38,710 nt of DNA from positions 1 to 38,710 of the forward strand of contig PDSZ01000028.1 in NCBI GenBank assembly GCA_002748705.1, given 5' to 3'. A program made the translations under genes and the position numbers. Shown here in pieces: positions 14,896-23,558 of the stretch. The notes below the pieces were generated by a model, which did no database searches, was not told where the DNA came from, and worked only from the letters and a program-made list of their open reading frames with translations. Numbering within the stretch: position 1 is the first letter of the stretch; each line of letters starts with the position of its first letter. This DNA comes from Candidatus Fermentibacterota bacterium. Lineage in GTDB: Bacteria; Fermentibacterota; Fermentibacteria; Fermentibacterales; Fermentibacteraceae.

Positions 14896-15810
14896 ATGCC
14901 CTTATGTGATTTTCATGTTCACAGCACAGCTTCAGACGGGAAATTGAGCCCGTCTCGTCTGGTGGAAGAGGCAGCACGCTCATCTCTTGCAGCTCTTGCG
15001 CTTACCGACCACGACACTCTTGCAGGAGTTGCAGAAGCCCGTACAAGAGCCAATCAGCTTGGCCTTCTCTTTATTCCTGCAGTGGAATTAAGTGTAGACC
15101 TCCATACTGGAGGATCGGCACATCTGCTCGGTTATTTTCCAGGAGTGCCTGATTCCAGGTTCCTTGACAGTGATTCGGAGCTTCAGAAAGCCGTGAAAAC
15201 TGTAATCAGCGGCAGAGACCGCAGGAATCCGGAGATAGTCAGTAAATTCAGAGAGCTTGGTTTTTCAATCACAATGGACGAGGTGCTTGAAGAAGCCGAT
15301 GGTGCTGTAACCGGCAGACCGCATATTGCTGCAGTGCTTGTAAAGAAAGGTTATTTCTCCTCATCGAGAGAGGTTTTTGACAGGTATCTGGGGTCAGGCA
15401 AGCCTGCATATGTGAACAGAGAAAGGCTGGGAGATTTCAAGGCTGTGAAAATTATCAGACAGGCAGGAGGACTGCCTGTGCTGGCCCATCCAAAGTATAT
15501 CAGGACAGAAGGGCTTAAAGGTCTTGAGGCATTGATATGCTCTCTGGCCGACGCAGGCTTGAGCGGTCTGGAGGCTTACTATCCGGAGCAGGGGCCTGAG
15601 ATCGTGTCACTCCTTGAGAAAACCGCCGAAAAAAGAAATCTTCTTCTTACCGGAGGAAGTGATTTTCATGGTATTAAGCGCCAGCTCCCTGGATGGAATG
15701 ATGGCTCCTTCGGGGTGGAAGAGGAACTGGTAAGGGAATTCATTACTGTGTGCAGAGATAGTGAAAGGATACTTAATGGCCACACTGAACGAGCTGATGA
15801 AGAAAATTGA
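14896..15810 (+). CDS. PHP-domain phosphoesterase, TrpH/YciV-like (RNase AM-type) family
   Basis: 304 residues with a complete PHP metal site: HVH (7-9) and the DG of ASDGK, TDHD (37-40), the Glu of PAVELSVD, a mid-protein GRPHIAAVLV, AHPKY near 197, and GSDFHG near the end. This family includes the E. coli protein that hydrolyses 3',5'-nucleoside bisphosphates and trims RNA 5' ends. The AAGGA-like sequence 10-14 bases upstream supports ATG 14896. It opens the long plus-strand run leading to the mre genes and overlaps the next small gene by 35 bp. Confidence 0.9.
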   Translation: MPLCDFHVHSTASDGKLSPSRLVEEAARSSLAALALTDHDTLAGVAEARTRANQLGLLFIPAVELSVDLHTGGSAHLLGYFPGVPDSRFLDSDSELQKAVKTVISGRDRRNPEIVSKFRELGFSITMDEVLEEADGAVTGRPHIAAVLVKKGYFSSSREVFDRYLGSGKPAYVNRERLGDFKAVKIIRQAGGLPVLAHPKYIRTEGLKGLEALICSLADAGLSGLEAYYPEQGPEIVSLLEKTAEKRNLLLTGGSDFHGIKRQLPGWNDGSFGVEEELVREFITVCRDSERILNGHTERADEEN

Positions 15811-15982
15811 TGAGACAGCAAAAACCGGAGACAGGGAAAAGGCTGTCAGGATGCTTGAGAATCTGCTGAAAAAAGTACCAGAGGAGAAATCTCTGCCCTT
15901 GGTCAAAAAGCGAAAAAAACTAAAAAAAGAGCTGGCCGCAGAGAAACGGATCATTGCGCTGGAGCAGAAATACGCTACTTGA
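15776..15982 (+). CDS. Small helical, lysine-rich protein of unknown function
   Basis: 68 residues beginning MATLNELMKKIDETAKTG. The whole chain is predicted helical: one helix pair resembling a single TPR-like unit (TGDREKAVRMLENLLKKVPEE), then a very basic stretch (LVKKRKKLKKELAAEKR). ATG 15776 has AAAGGAT five bases upstream, inside the PHP gene; the two genes overlap in different frames by 35 bp. Its stop overlaps the next gene's start. Translational coupling on both sides supports a real gene. Function unknown. Confidence 0.7.
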   Translation: MATLNELMKKIDETAKTGDREKAVRMLENLLKKVPEEKSLPLVKKRKKLKKELAAEKRIIALEQKYAT

Positions 15983-16749
15983 TCCTTCTCATCCTCCTGT
16001 GTTTACTAACTCTCTTGACAGGATGTGCAGTTAACACCGGAGGCGATGGAGAAACTGCTGACTCCTACAGCGCTTCAGCTGTCTGGAGATGGCAGAACAC
16101 AAACGATTTCGTATTACGGGGAAGAGCCCGTCTTCAGGGAGAAAGCCGTGTTTTCTCAGGACCATTCATTGTCAGGGCTTCCAGGAAGCTGCAACTGATA
16201 AGGGCTGACTTCTGCGGTCCTGACGGTTCCCCTCTTCTTTCTATTCTTGTTGACAGCCTTGGCAGTACAGTTTACGCGCCAGATGAAGGTACTGCATACC
16301 GGGTTCCAGGAGGATTCCCTTTCGGTAATGCAGCTCTGAGCGTTAACGCGATAATTTCACTTATGAGAACAGGGTTTCCATGCGTGCCTGTTCAGAGGGA
16401 AATGATGAATGCTATTTCCGAACAGGAGAAAAGCCTTTGGTTTTTCGAATCAGGCCAGGGTGATTCCATGACTGTTTCTCTTGAAAGCGGCGCTCTTCTG
16501 CCTTGCATTGAATCAGAGGATATAAGTCTCTCGCCTGTTGCGGCCTCATGGCATGACAGGTTCCATCTGTGGCCCCTTGAGTGGGAGCTTGTTTCAGAGA
16601 ACATTTCTGTAATCATGCGAATAAGGAGTATTGATGAGTTTGAGAACCTTACTGAAGGTTCTTTCCAGCTGATTATCCCTGTGCCTGTTGACACCTTTGC
16701 AGTCCAGATGCCCTTATGGAGTTATTCCGTTCTTCCGCCCGTCCGTTAA
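15979..16749 (+). CDS. Lipoprotein, LolB/DUF4292-like (tentative)
   Basis: 256 residues. The N-terminus is a lipoprotein signal peptide: a leucine-rich core followed by the lipobox LLTGC (Cys about residue 15). The mature part begins with a WRWQNTNDFVLRGRARLQGESRVFSGPF segment typical of the LolB/DUF4292 beta fold that handles lipids or lipoproteins in the outer membrane; this likeness is structural pattern only. The start is TTG 15979, overlapping the previous stop (TTGA); GGAG lies 14 bases upstream, a long spacing. It sits directly before mreB, as envelope genes often do. Its role in lipoprotein or lipid trafficking is an inference. Confidence 0.7.
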   Translation: MILLILLCLLTLLTGCAVNTGGDGETADSYSASAVWRWQNTNDFVLRGRARLQGESRVFSGPFIVRASRKLQLIRADFCGPDGSPLLSILVDSLGSTVYAPDEGTAYRVPGGFPFGNAALSVNAIISLMRTGFPCVPVQREMMNAISEQEKSLWFFESGQGDSMTVSLESGALLPCIESEDISLSPVAASWHDRFHLWPLEWELVSENISVIMRIRSIDEFENLTEGSFQLIIPVPVDTFAVQMPLWSYSVLPPVR

Positions 16750-16765
16750 CTGCTATAAGTTAACG
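16744..16765 (+). promoter_or_regulatory. Hairpin at the lipoprotein gene stop, upstream of mreB
   Basis: Perfect 7-bp inverted repeat CGTTAAC / GTTAACG (16744-16750, 16759-16765) with an 8-base loop; the stop codon lies within the left arm. A pyrimidine run CTCCTTTTTC follows about 15 bases later, so this is not a classical terminator. It may be a weak attenuator or a binding site ahead of mreB. A possible -10 TATATT at 16802-16807 lacks a good -35. Confidence 0.4.
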
Positions 16766-16856
16766 AGTATTAAGGCACTTCTCCTTTTTCGTTAATTGTT
16801 GTATATTGATTGCGTTACCCTGCTTGAAAATCCTGATTCCTTAAATGGAGGGGTCT

Positions 16857-17915
16857 ATGGGAATAAAAAGTTTCATTCACAGAGTTAAGTCTGGTGTAAA
16901 CAATACATCTTCAGGTCTTTTTGCTTCTGCAATGGCTATTGATCTCGGCACTGCAAATACCATGATATACGAGAGCGACAGGGGAATTGTTCTTGAGGAG
17001 CCCAGTGTTATAGCAATTGAAAGAAGCTCCAACAATGTGATAGCTGTAGGCAGTGAGGCCAAGGCTATGCTCGGTCGAACAGGAAGAGATATCTCCGTCA
17101 TAAGGCCTCTGAAGGACGGAGTTATCAAGGAAGCCACTGCAACAATGGCAATGCTCAGACGCTTCTTTGAACAGGCCCAGACAAAAAGATTCACCATGAG
17201 GCCAAGGGTTCTTGTCTGTGTTCCCAGCGGTATAACTGAAGTTGAAGTAAACGCAGTTCGAACATCACTGGAGCGTGCAGGCGCCAGGGAGGTGCTGCTG
17301 GTTCCTGAGCCTCTGGCTGCTGCTGTAGGTGTAGGCCTTCCAGTAGAAGCTGCCATAGGCAACATGATTGTTGATGTAGGCGGAGGCACCACAGAAGTGG
17401 CAGTGATAAGTATGAGTTCCATTGCCGCTGACAGTTCCATCAGAGTCGGCGGAGATGAGATGAACGATGCTATAATAGATCATATGAAGCGCATGGCTTA
17501 TCTGCTTATAGGGGAAAGAAGCGCTGAAGCTGTAAAGATGTCTCTGGGATCGTTGCTGGAAGATGACCAGAGAGAGACAGAGATAAGCGGCAGGGATGCT
17601 GCCAGTGGAATTCCCAAGACATACACAGTGAAAGCCGGTCAGATCAGAGAGGCTCTAAGGGAACCTGTAGATGCCATAAGAAAGGCTGTCGGCCACGGTC
17701 TCGAGAAGACGCCTCCTGAACTTGTCAGGGATATAGTGAACAGGGGAATAGTCCTTACAGGCGGCGGCTCCCTTCTTAGAGGACTGGACAGGATTCTCAC
17801 ACGGGAAACAGGGCTTCCTGTAAGAATAGCAGACAATCCCCTTTCCTGCACAGTTCTAGGTGCAGGAATAATTCTTACGGACCTTTTCAGGTATCGTAAA
17901 CTCCTGCTGGACTGA
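16857..17915 (+). CDS. mreB: Rod-shape-determining actin homologue MreB
   Basis: 352-residue bacterial actin that organises the elongation machinery under the inner membrane. The phosphate-1 loop IDLGTANTMIY, connect region, phosphate-2 loop VDVGGGTTEVAV and adenosine motif VLTGGGSLLRGLD are all present, and the length is standard. The N-terminus contains an aromatic/basic stretch (MGIKSFIHRVK) that could act as the membrane-binding amphipathic helix. I chose ATG 16857 because GGAGGGG lies just upstream; ATG 16845 would place that sequence inside the coding region. It leads the classical mreBCD-mrdA-rodA order, with mreC starting 1 bp after its stop. Confidence 0.97.
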   Translation: MGIKSFIHRVKSGVNNTSSGLFASAMAIDLGTANTMIYESDRGIVLEEPSVIAIERSSNNVIAVGSEAKAMLGRTGRDISVIRPLKDGVIKEATATMAMLRRFFEQAQTKRFTMRPRVLVCVPSGITEVEVNAVRTSLERAGAREVLLVPEPLAAAVGVGLPVEAAIGNMIVDVGGGTTEVAVISMSSIAADSSIRVGGDEMNDAIIDHMKRMAYLLIGERSAEAVKMSLGSLLEDDQRETEISGRDAASGIPKTYTVKAGQIREALREPVDAIRKAVGHGLEKTPPELVRDIVNRGIVLTGGGSLLRGLDRILTRETGLPVRIADNPLSCTVLGAGIILTDLFRYRKLLLD

Positions 17916-17916
17916 T

Positions 17917-18648
17917 ATGACCGGTCGGGGCAGAAGACTTGCGTGGCATCTTGCCGGATCTCTGCTGATGCTCATTGCGGGGCCTGCTGTTATTGGTATT
18001 GGTGGAGGCATTCTCGGGCAGAAATTTGCCTCGCTCTTTTTTTCCGATCCGGATTCTGACCACAGTTACCGGTCTCTGGCCATCAAACTTATGCTTGAGA
18101 ATGCTGAACTCAGGGAGATGGCTGCCAAAAGCAGTGTCTACAGATCTATGCTGAACTATACCAGGGTTCCTGGAGTCAGCGCAGTTGCAGGCAGGGTTGT
18201 TTATCGTTCAGAGGGACTTATAAGAGGTGATCTTATCATTAATGCCGGTTGGGAGGACGGAGTGTATCCCGGTGCTGTCTGCATTACTGCCAGTGGTCTT
18301 GTAGGGGTGGTATCCGAATCTCCCGAAAAGACTGCGACTGTGAAACCGATTACCAATCCTGCAATCAATGTGAGTTGTATAACAGCTCAAAGCGGCGCTC
18401 TGGGGCTCCTTTCTTCGGATTCTGACGGCCGGCTGAAGCTCACCAATGTGGATTCTTCTTCCAGGCCTGAACCAGGGGAGACTGTTCTCACAAGCCGGTT
18501 CGGCGGTGTTTATCCTGAAGGGATTGTTGTAGGAAGCATCTCCTCGGTGGAGAGGGATGAATCCGGTTACTACCTCACTCTTGCAGTTGAGTCGGCGGTG
18601 GATTTCGACACCATTGATGAGGTTCTCATTCTGGTTACAGAGGAGTAG
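17917..18648 (+). CDS. mreC: Rod-shape-determining protein MreC
   Basis: 243 residues: an N-terminal membrane anchor (about 9-35), a short helical coiled-coil segment (about 50-75), then the periplasmic double beta-barrel of MreC, recognisable by LINAGWEDGVYPGAVCITASGLVG and TSRFGGVYPEGIVVGSISSV. MreC links MreB to PBP2 and activates it. The start lies 1 bp after the mreB stop. It is shorter than E. coli MreC because it lacks a long C-terminal tail. Position between mreB and mreD makes the call secure. Confidence 0.94.
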   Translation: MTGRGRRLAWHLAGSLLMLIAGPAVIGIGGGILGQKFASLFFSDPDSDHSYRSLAIKLMLENAELREMAAKSSVYRSMLNYTRVPGVSAVAGRVVYRSEGLIRGDLIINAGWEDGVYPGAVCITASGLVGVVSESPEKTATVKPITNPAINVSCITAQSGALGLLSSDSDGRLKLTNVDSSSRPEPGETVLTSRFGGVYPEGIVVGSISSVERDESGYYLTLAVESAVDFDTIDEVLILVTEE

Positions 18649-18654
18649 ACGGAG

Positions 18655-19125
18655 ATGCTCTGGCTGGCGGTATTTGCCGCAGTTGCAGTTCAGTTCCTTT
18701 TTGAGGTTACTCTGGGAAGACTTCTGGTTGCCCCTGCAATTCTTGTGCCGGTGCTGGTTTATCTGGGAACCTACAGGGACGACACCTGGAGTATCGAAGG
18801 CGCCTTCTGGAGCGGTTTTGTTCTTGATCTGCTAACCCAGCATGCCCCTGGCACAAGCTCCATGGCCATGCTGCTTGGTATTTCTTTTTCCAGATGGGCT
18901 TTCAGTGTTACGACAGGAGCGGTGCAGATGACATTCGCTGCAAAAGCGCTGGTTGCCTCAATAGTTTCCGATGTGCTGTTTATCCTTATCACTGATCCTG
19001 TTTCAGGATTCGGTTTCAGAACCCTGCTTCTGCTCCCCAGAACAATTGCTCCGCTGGTTATTTTCCTTGTTATTCCTGTGATATTTCATGGAAGGAATAA
19101 CAAACAGAAAATTGGAGTAAGATGA
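18655..19125 (+). CDS. mreD: Rod-shape-determining membrane protein MreD
   Basis: 156 residues, almost entirely hydrophobic, with five to six membrane helices. The LVYLGTYRDDTWSIEGAFWSGFVLDLLTQ block, with its conserved GxxxDLL, is typical of MreD. It starts 6 bp after mreC, with ACGGAG immediately before ATG, and overlaps the start of the PBP2 gene by 4 bp (ATGA). It is an inner-membrane partner of MreC and RodA-PBP2. Confidence 0.93.
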   Translation: MLWLAVFAAVAVQFLFEVTLGRLLVAPAILVPVLVYLGTYRDDTWSIEGAFWSGFVLDLLTQHAPGTSSMAMLLGISFSRWAFSVTTGAVQMTFAAKALVASIVSDVLFILITDPVSGFGFRTLLLLPRTIAPLVIFLVIPVIFHGRNNKQKIGVR

Positions 19126-20843
19126 CTACTGGCAATACAAGAAACGCGCCTCCGTTCATCTCTCTGCTGGTTTTTTCTTCAATCTGTTTTCTTGTCCTCA
19201 CATTCAGGCTTTTCAGCCTTCAAATTCTCAATGGTGAATACTACAGAGAAATGTCTTCAAGGAACCATATTCGTTCGGTTGTCAGTCAGGCTGCCAGAGG
19301 TGTGATTACCGACAGGAATGGGATTATACTTGCAGATAATTATCCATCCTTTACTGTTTCCCTGGTTTCTGTGGATTTTTCAAGGGACAAGTCCGCTCTT
19401 CTGGCTGAACTGCTGAATATGGACCATTCTGATTTTGAAGACAGGCTCGTCGCAGCAGAATCCAACCCTTACAGGAACACTATCATCGCAACCAATCTTG
19501 ACATCAGAGAAGCAGGAAGAGTAGCCGACAATCTCTACCGTCTCGGCGGGGTTTCTGTTGAGGTGGCTCCCAGAAGAAGATATCCTTTTGGAGAAGAATT
19601 CTGTCATTTGGTGGGCTATGTGGGTTTATCGGACAGCATTGGAGTTTTCCATGGAGAGATTACCGGCAGAACAGGACTGGAGAGAATTCTGAATGAACAT
19701 CTTGCAGGCAAGCATGGAGTTGTGAATGAGGTGGTTGATGCCTACGGAAGGGTAGTGGAAAGATTTGATGACCAGGCTGTGGCCCCTGTTCCAGGGGAAG
19801 AAACAGTTCTCACTGTGGACAGCAGACTGCAGCTCATGGCAGATTCTCTAATTGAGGCTTCCGGCCATCCAGGCGCTGCTGTTGTTCTTGACTGGAGCAC
19901 CGGTGAGATTCTCTGTCTGGCATCTGTTCCAGGTTTTGACCTGAACCTTTTCGTTGAAGGGATTTCCAGCGATGACTGGAATGAGATACTTGAAGATCCT
20001 GACAGACCTCTGATTAACCGCTCCTGGGGCACTTCTTACCCTCCAGGTTCAACATACAAGACTGTAAGCTCATGCTGGCTTCTCGAATCGGGATTGACAT
20101 CAAGCGCCTACATGCCGGATCCATGTTACGGAACTTTTAACTATGCAGGAACTGATTTCAGGTGCTGGTCTGCCCACGGAAGGCTCAACATCATTGAAGC
20201 CCTTGCAGTTTCTTGTGACACATACTTCTACAGGACCAGTATGGAAGGTGACATTGATAAACTTGCAGAAGTTGCTGAAGGTTTCGGAATGGGCGGTACT
20301 GTTACCGAATTTCTCCCTGCTGAAAGTCCAGGTGTTATTCCAACCAGAGAGTATCTGAATGGTCTCTTCGGCCAGGGAGGCTGGGGCACAGGAAATCTTA
20401 TGATAGCCTCCATAGGTCAGGGTGAGGTTCTTGCTACTCCTCTTCAAGTTGCTGTAACATCCGGTCTGATAGCCTCCAGATTCCAGATGCCGAAACTGAG
20501 CATACTTTACGGTGAGAACAACACAGCTCCTGAACGGGAGAAGATTATCAGCGATGAAGTTCTTGATATTGTAAGTGAAGGAATGCTGCAGGCGGTAGAA
20601 TCCCGCAGGGGAACCCTCAGCAGCAGCATGGGGGATCTTCCTGTTACAGTCTATGCCAAGTCTGGAACAGCAGAGAACAGCTCAGGAGAGGATCATGCCT
20701 GGGTAACAGGTTATATCTGTGAACCTGCTGCAGTGGCATTTGCTGTTATAGTGGAGAACGGAGGTCATGGAGGGCAGACTGCAGGGCCAGTGGCTGCTGA
20801 ACTGATACGGATGATTGCCGAGGAGTACAGTGAAACACTCTGA
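19122..20843 (+). CDS. mrdA: Penicillin-binding protein 2, elongation transpeptidase
   Basis: 573-residue class B PBP that cross-links peptidoglycan during elongation. It has one N-terminal membrane helix (about 12-33), the PBP dimerisation domain starting near ARGVITDRNGIILADN, and a transpeptidase domain with the SxxK motif S310-TYK313, SCD at 364-366 in place of SxN (as in other PBP2 proteins) and KSGTAE at 513-518 for the KTG box. All three motifs are intact. The ATG overlaps mreD by 4 bp, and the 3' end overlaps the rodA start. Confidence 0.96.
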   Translation: MTTGNTRNAPPFISLLVFSSICFLVLTFRLFSLQILNGEYYREMSSRNHIRSVVSQAARGVITDRNGIILADNYPSFTVSLVSVDFSRDKSALLAELLNMDHSDFEDRLVAAESNPYRNTIIATNLDIREAGRVADNLYRLGGVSVEVAPRRRYPFGEEFCHLVGYVGLSDSIGVFHGEITGRTGLERILNEHLAGKHGVVNEVVDAYGRVVERFDDQAVAPVPGEETVLTVDSRLQLMADSLIEASGHPGAAVVLDWSTGEILCLASVPGFDLNLFVEGISSDDWNEILEDPDRPLINRSWGTSYPPGSTYKTVSSCWLLESGLTSSAYMPDPCYGTFNYAGTDFRCWSAHGRLNIIEALAVSCDTYFYRTSMEGDIDKLAEVAEGFGMGGTVTEFLPAESPGVIPTREYLNGLFGQGGWGTGNLMIASIGQGEVLATPLQVAVTSGLIASRFQMPKLSILYGENNTAPEREKIISDEVLDIVSEGMLQAVESRRGTLSSSMGDLPVTVYAKSGTAENSSGEDHAWVTGYICEPAAVAFAVIVENGGHGGQTAGPVAAELIRMIAEEYSETL

Positions 20844-22020
20844 AAAAGCTGACTGGCTCTATCTGATACCACTTGCTCTTATCTCTGTTGCAGGTCTGCT
20901 GTGTGTTTATTCAGCTTCTTCAGGAAGCTCGCTTTTTACACACCAGGTTCTTTACATTATCACAGGATGGATATTCTTTGCAGGTGCGTCTTTCTTTCCC
21001 CTGCGAATATTGGAGGAATCGGTTCCTGTTGTTTATCTGGTAACACTGGCGCTTCTTGTTCTCACCATTTTCTTCGGCGGCGGGCCTGCAGGAAGATGGC
21101 TGCAGCTGGGGCCTGTAAACATCCAGGCTTCGGAAATAGCAAAACTCAGCGTGATAATGCTTACGGCAAGGTGGCTTCCAGCAATAAAGAGAGGTACTGC
21201 AAAAGGAGGAGTCGTACTTTATCTGTCAGCTGCAGGAATGCTTACTCTTCTTACTTTTCTTCAGCCTGATCTTGGTACTGCAGTTGCGCTGTTTATGATG
21301 ATCTTCGGAATGATTTACTGGGCAGGATTCGGATTCAGCTGGATATTCCTCTTTTTAAGCCCTCTGTTTGCTGCTCTCTCTTCTGTGAATTTCTTATCAT
21401 GGCTGGCTTTTACAGCTGTTCTCTGTTTTGTTCTCTACAGGTCAGGGGCCAGGCCGAGAAGATGGGTACTGTTCCTTGTTCTCACTTCTTTCATTGCTTC
21501 ACTTACACCGGTAGCATGGAATCTGCTAAGACCTTACCAGCAGTCAAGACTTACCACATTTCTTAATCCAGAGCAGGATCCGTTTGGTGCCGGGTGGAAT
21601 GTTCTTCAGTCCAGGGTTGCAGTGGGTGCAGGGGGCATTACAGGCCAGGGTTTTCTTAACGGAAGTCAGAACGAACTGGCTTTTCTTCCTGCGCGACACA
21701 CCGATTTTGTCTTTTCTGTATGGGCAGAAGAATGGGGATTTATAGGCAGTCTTATTCTTCTTATTCTTTATGCACTGGTTATATGGAGGGTTCTTGAAGG
21801 GGCTAGAAGATCAATGAATCCGTTCAATTCCATCATCGGATCCGGTTTTGCCATTTACCTTCTCATACATATTGTGGTCAATGTGGGAATGACCCTTGGA
21901 ATAATGCCTGTGACTGGTCTTCCTTTGCCTTTCATTACCTATGGAGGCAGCCATGTTCTTATTGAACTTATACTTGCAGGGCTTGCACTGAATGTTATCA
22001 GAAACTGGAGAAGTTACTGA
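20830..22020 (+). CDS. rodA: Peptidoglycan glycosyltransferase RodA (SEDS family)
   Basis: 396 residues with ten or so membrane helices; it polymerises glycan strands together with PBP2. SEDS landmarks include GRWLQLGPVNIQASEIAKLSVIM, FLQPDLGTAVALF (with the conserved acidic residue), RLTTFLNPEQDPFGAGWNVLQS, GITGQGFLNGSQNELAFLPARHTDFVFSVWAEEWGFIGSL and the closing GLPLPFITYGGSHVL. I chose GTG 20830, which has GAGGAG four to five bases upstream inside mrdA; a TTG at 20815 is possible. The two genes overlap by 14 bp. The last gene of the mre block; 69 bp separate it from lgt. Confidence 0.95.
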   Translation: MKHSEKADWLYLIPLALISVAGLLCVYSASSGSSLFTHQVLYIITGWIFFAGASFFPLRILEESVPVVYLVTLALLVLTIFFGGGPAGRWLQLGPVNIQASEIAKLSVIMLTARWLPAIKRGTAKGGVVLYLSAAGMLTLLTFLQPDLGTAVALFMMIFGMIYWAGFGFSWIFLFLSPLFAALSSVNFLSWLAFTAVLCFVLYRSGARPRRWVLFLVLTSFIASLTPVAWNLLRPYQQSRLTTFLNPEQDPFGAGWNVLQSRVAVGAGGITGQGFLNGSQNELAFLPARHTDFVFSVWAEEWGFIGSLILLILYALVIWRVLEGARRSMNPFNSIIGSGFAIYLLIHIVVNVGMTLGIMPVTGLPLPFITYGGSHVLIELILAGLALNVIRNWRSY

Positions 22021-22089
22021 CGGCAGCTGCAATGTCTATTATCTTACCAACCTGAATTACACATCAATGCGAAGAAGAAAAGAGATACA

Positions 22090-22902
22090 ATGCACCCTAT
22101 TCTCTTCAAGATAGGCTCTCTGCCCATAAACAGCTACGGGCTCATGCTGGCCATCTCATTTTTACTGGGAGTTCGTCTTGCTTCCAGACGCGCACTCAGG
22201 ATTGGAATTCCTTCAGATGATACGGCCAATCTCAGTATCTGGGTAATGGTGGCTGCGATTGTCGGTTCAAGGGTTTTTTATGTTCTTACTCATATGGATC
22301 AGTACACCGATGATCCTGTTGCCATTATCGCCTTCTGGAACGGCCTTTACGGGCTCAGTATGCTGGGAGGTGTTATTCTCGGAGTGATAACAGGTTTTAT
22401 CTGGATCATCAGAAAAAAATGGCCTGTCTGGTCCTTTACTGATGCAGTGATTCCTTCTTTCGCTCTTGGCATATTCATTACCAGAATAGGCTGCTTTCTT
22501 AACGGATGCTGTTTTGGTTTTCAAACGGACTGTCCACTGGGTGTCAGTTTTCCTTCAGGCTCACTTCCTTACAGTATCTTCGGCTCAGCCAGTGTGCATC
22601 CTGCCCAGCTCTACAGTTCAGCTGCAGGCCTTGTCATTCTGGCTGTAATCCTCTTTGCAGACAGAAGAAAGCACTTTTCAGGCTTTATCTTCACTCTGTT
22701 TACAGGTCTCTATGGCGCAAGCAGGTTCGGTCTTGAAGAGTTCAGATATTTCGACCATGAACCAAGTGCGGTTTTGGGGTACAGCGTCTTTGCTTCACGG
22801 GCAGGGATGACAGATAATCAGCTTATCAGTCTTGGAATGATTGCCGCTTCTGTAATTCTGGGATTTTGTCTCTATCGGCGACAGTTGAAAAGCTCCAGCT
22901 GA
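22090..22902 (+). CDS. lgt: Prolipoprotein diacylglyceryl transferase
   Basis: 270-residue inner-membrane enzyme that attaches diacylglycerol from phosphatidylglycerol to the lipobox Cys of prolipoproteins, the first step of lipoprotein maturation. Key segments: the SYGLMLAISFLLG first helix, YGLSMLGGVILG, the Lgt signature RIGCFLNGCCFG (132-143) with its conserved Arg and Asn-Gly, HPAQLYSS, and the terminal GLYGASRFGLEEFR. Seven membrane helices are likely. The second lipoprotein enzyme, lspA, lies further down the same strand. It overlaps comF by 37 bp. Confidence 0.97.
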   Translation: MHPILFKIGSLPINSYGLMLAISFLLGVRLASRRALRIGIPSDDTANLSIWVMVAAIVGSRVFYVLTHMDQYTDDPVAIIAFWNGLYGLSMLGGVILGVITGFIWIIRKKWPVWSFTDAVIPSFALGIFITRIGCFLNGCCFGFQTDCPLGVSFPSGSLPYSIFGSASVHPAQLYSSAAGLVILAVILFADRRKHFSGFIFTLFTGLYGASRFGLEEFRYFDHEPSAVLGYSVFASRAGMTDNQLISLGMIAASVILGFCLYRRQLKSSS

Positions 22903-23558
22903 TTCTGTTCCGAAAACGGTGCCCCGGTTGCGGTGCGCCTATGGATGGTTCAGATCAGCGGATGCTCTGTTCATGGTGCGCTCTTCGGGTATTTACCGAC
23001 GGCAAACGGCAGGCAGGCAGTTTCAGTGTGCTTACAGCTTTCTTCCATACCGGTGTGCCAAGGGAACTGATTATCAGGTTGAAGTACTCAGGAGAGAAGC
23101 GACTGTCCAGTACTCTGGCCGGGCTTGCTCTTTGCAGTTGGCATAAGAAACCTGCTCAGGGAGACTCTATTGTTCCTGTACCTGTTTCACATTCAAAGAT
23201 GAGAAGCCGAGGTTTTAATCAGACACTTCTCATAGCAAGGGAGATAGAAAAATTGACAGGCGCCAGGGTAGTCCGTTTTCTCAGAAGGGCTTCAGGTAGT
23301 TCACAGGTTGGAAGTACTGCAGGAGAACGGAAGAGGAATGTGAGTGGAGCCTTTCTTCCAGGGCTGAAAAGTATACCTTCAGGAAGGATATGGCTTTTGG
23401 ATGATGTAATGACCACAGGGGCCACAATGCGCGAAGCCTGCACAGTTCTTTCAGATGCAGGAGCAGAACATTTTCACCCTGCAGTGGTGTGCTTCCGTAA
23501 TACACAGGATGAGAGTATTATTGACCACAAGGAGGTCGCCGATGAAGGGGTCGAATAA
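22866..23558 (+). CDS. ComF-family phosphoribosyltransferase-like protein
   Basis: 230 residues. An N-terminal Cys4 zinc finger (CPGCG...CSWC near 18-39) is followed by the double-glycine ComF linker (IIRLKYSGEKRLSSTLAGL) and a phosphoribosyltransferase domain with VPVPVSHSKMRSRGFNQTLLIA and the PRPP loop WLLDDVMTTGATMREA. ComF proteins function in DNA uptake or related DNA processing; no other competence genes are here. The start is uncertain: TTG 22866 lies inside lgt and has only weak ribosome binding. It overlaps the next gene by 17 bp. Confidence 0.9.
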   Translation: MSLSATVEKLQLILFRKRCPGCGAPMDGSDQRMLCSWCALRVFTDGKRQAGSFSVLTAFFHTGVPRELIIRLKYSGEKRLSSTLAGLALCSWHKKPAQGDSIVPVPVSHSKMRSRGFNQTLLIAREIEKLTGARVVRFLRRASGSSQVGSTAGERKRNVSGAFLPGLKSIPSGRIWLLDDVMTTGATMREACTVLSDAGAEHFHPAVVCFRNTQDESIIDHKEVADEGVE

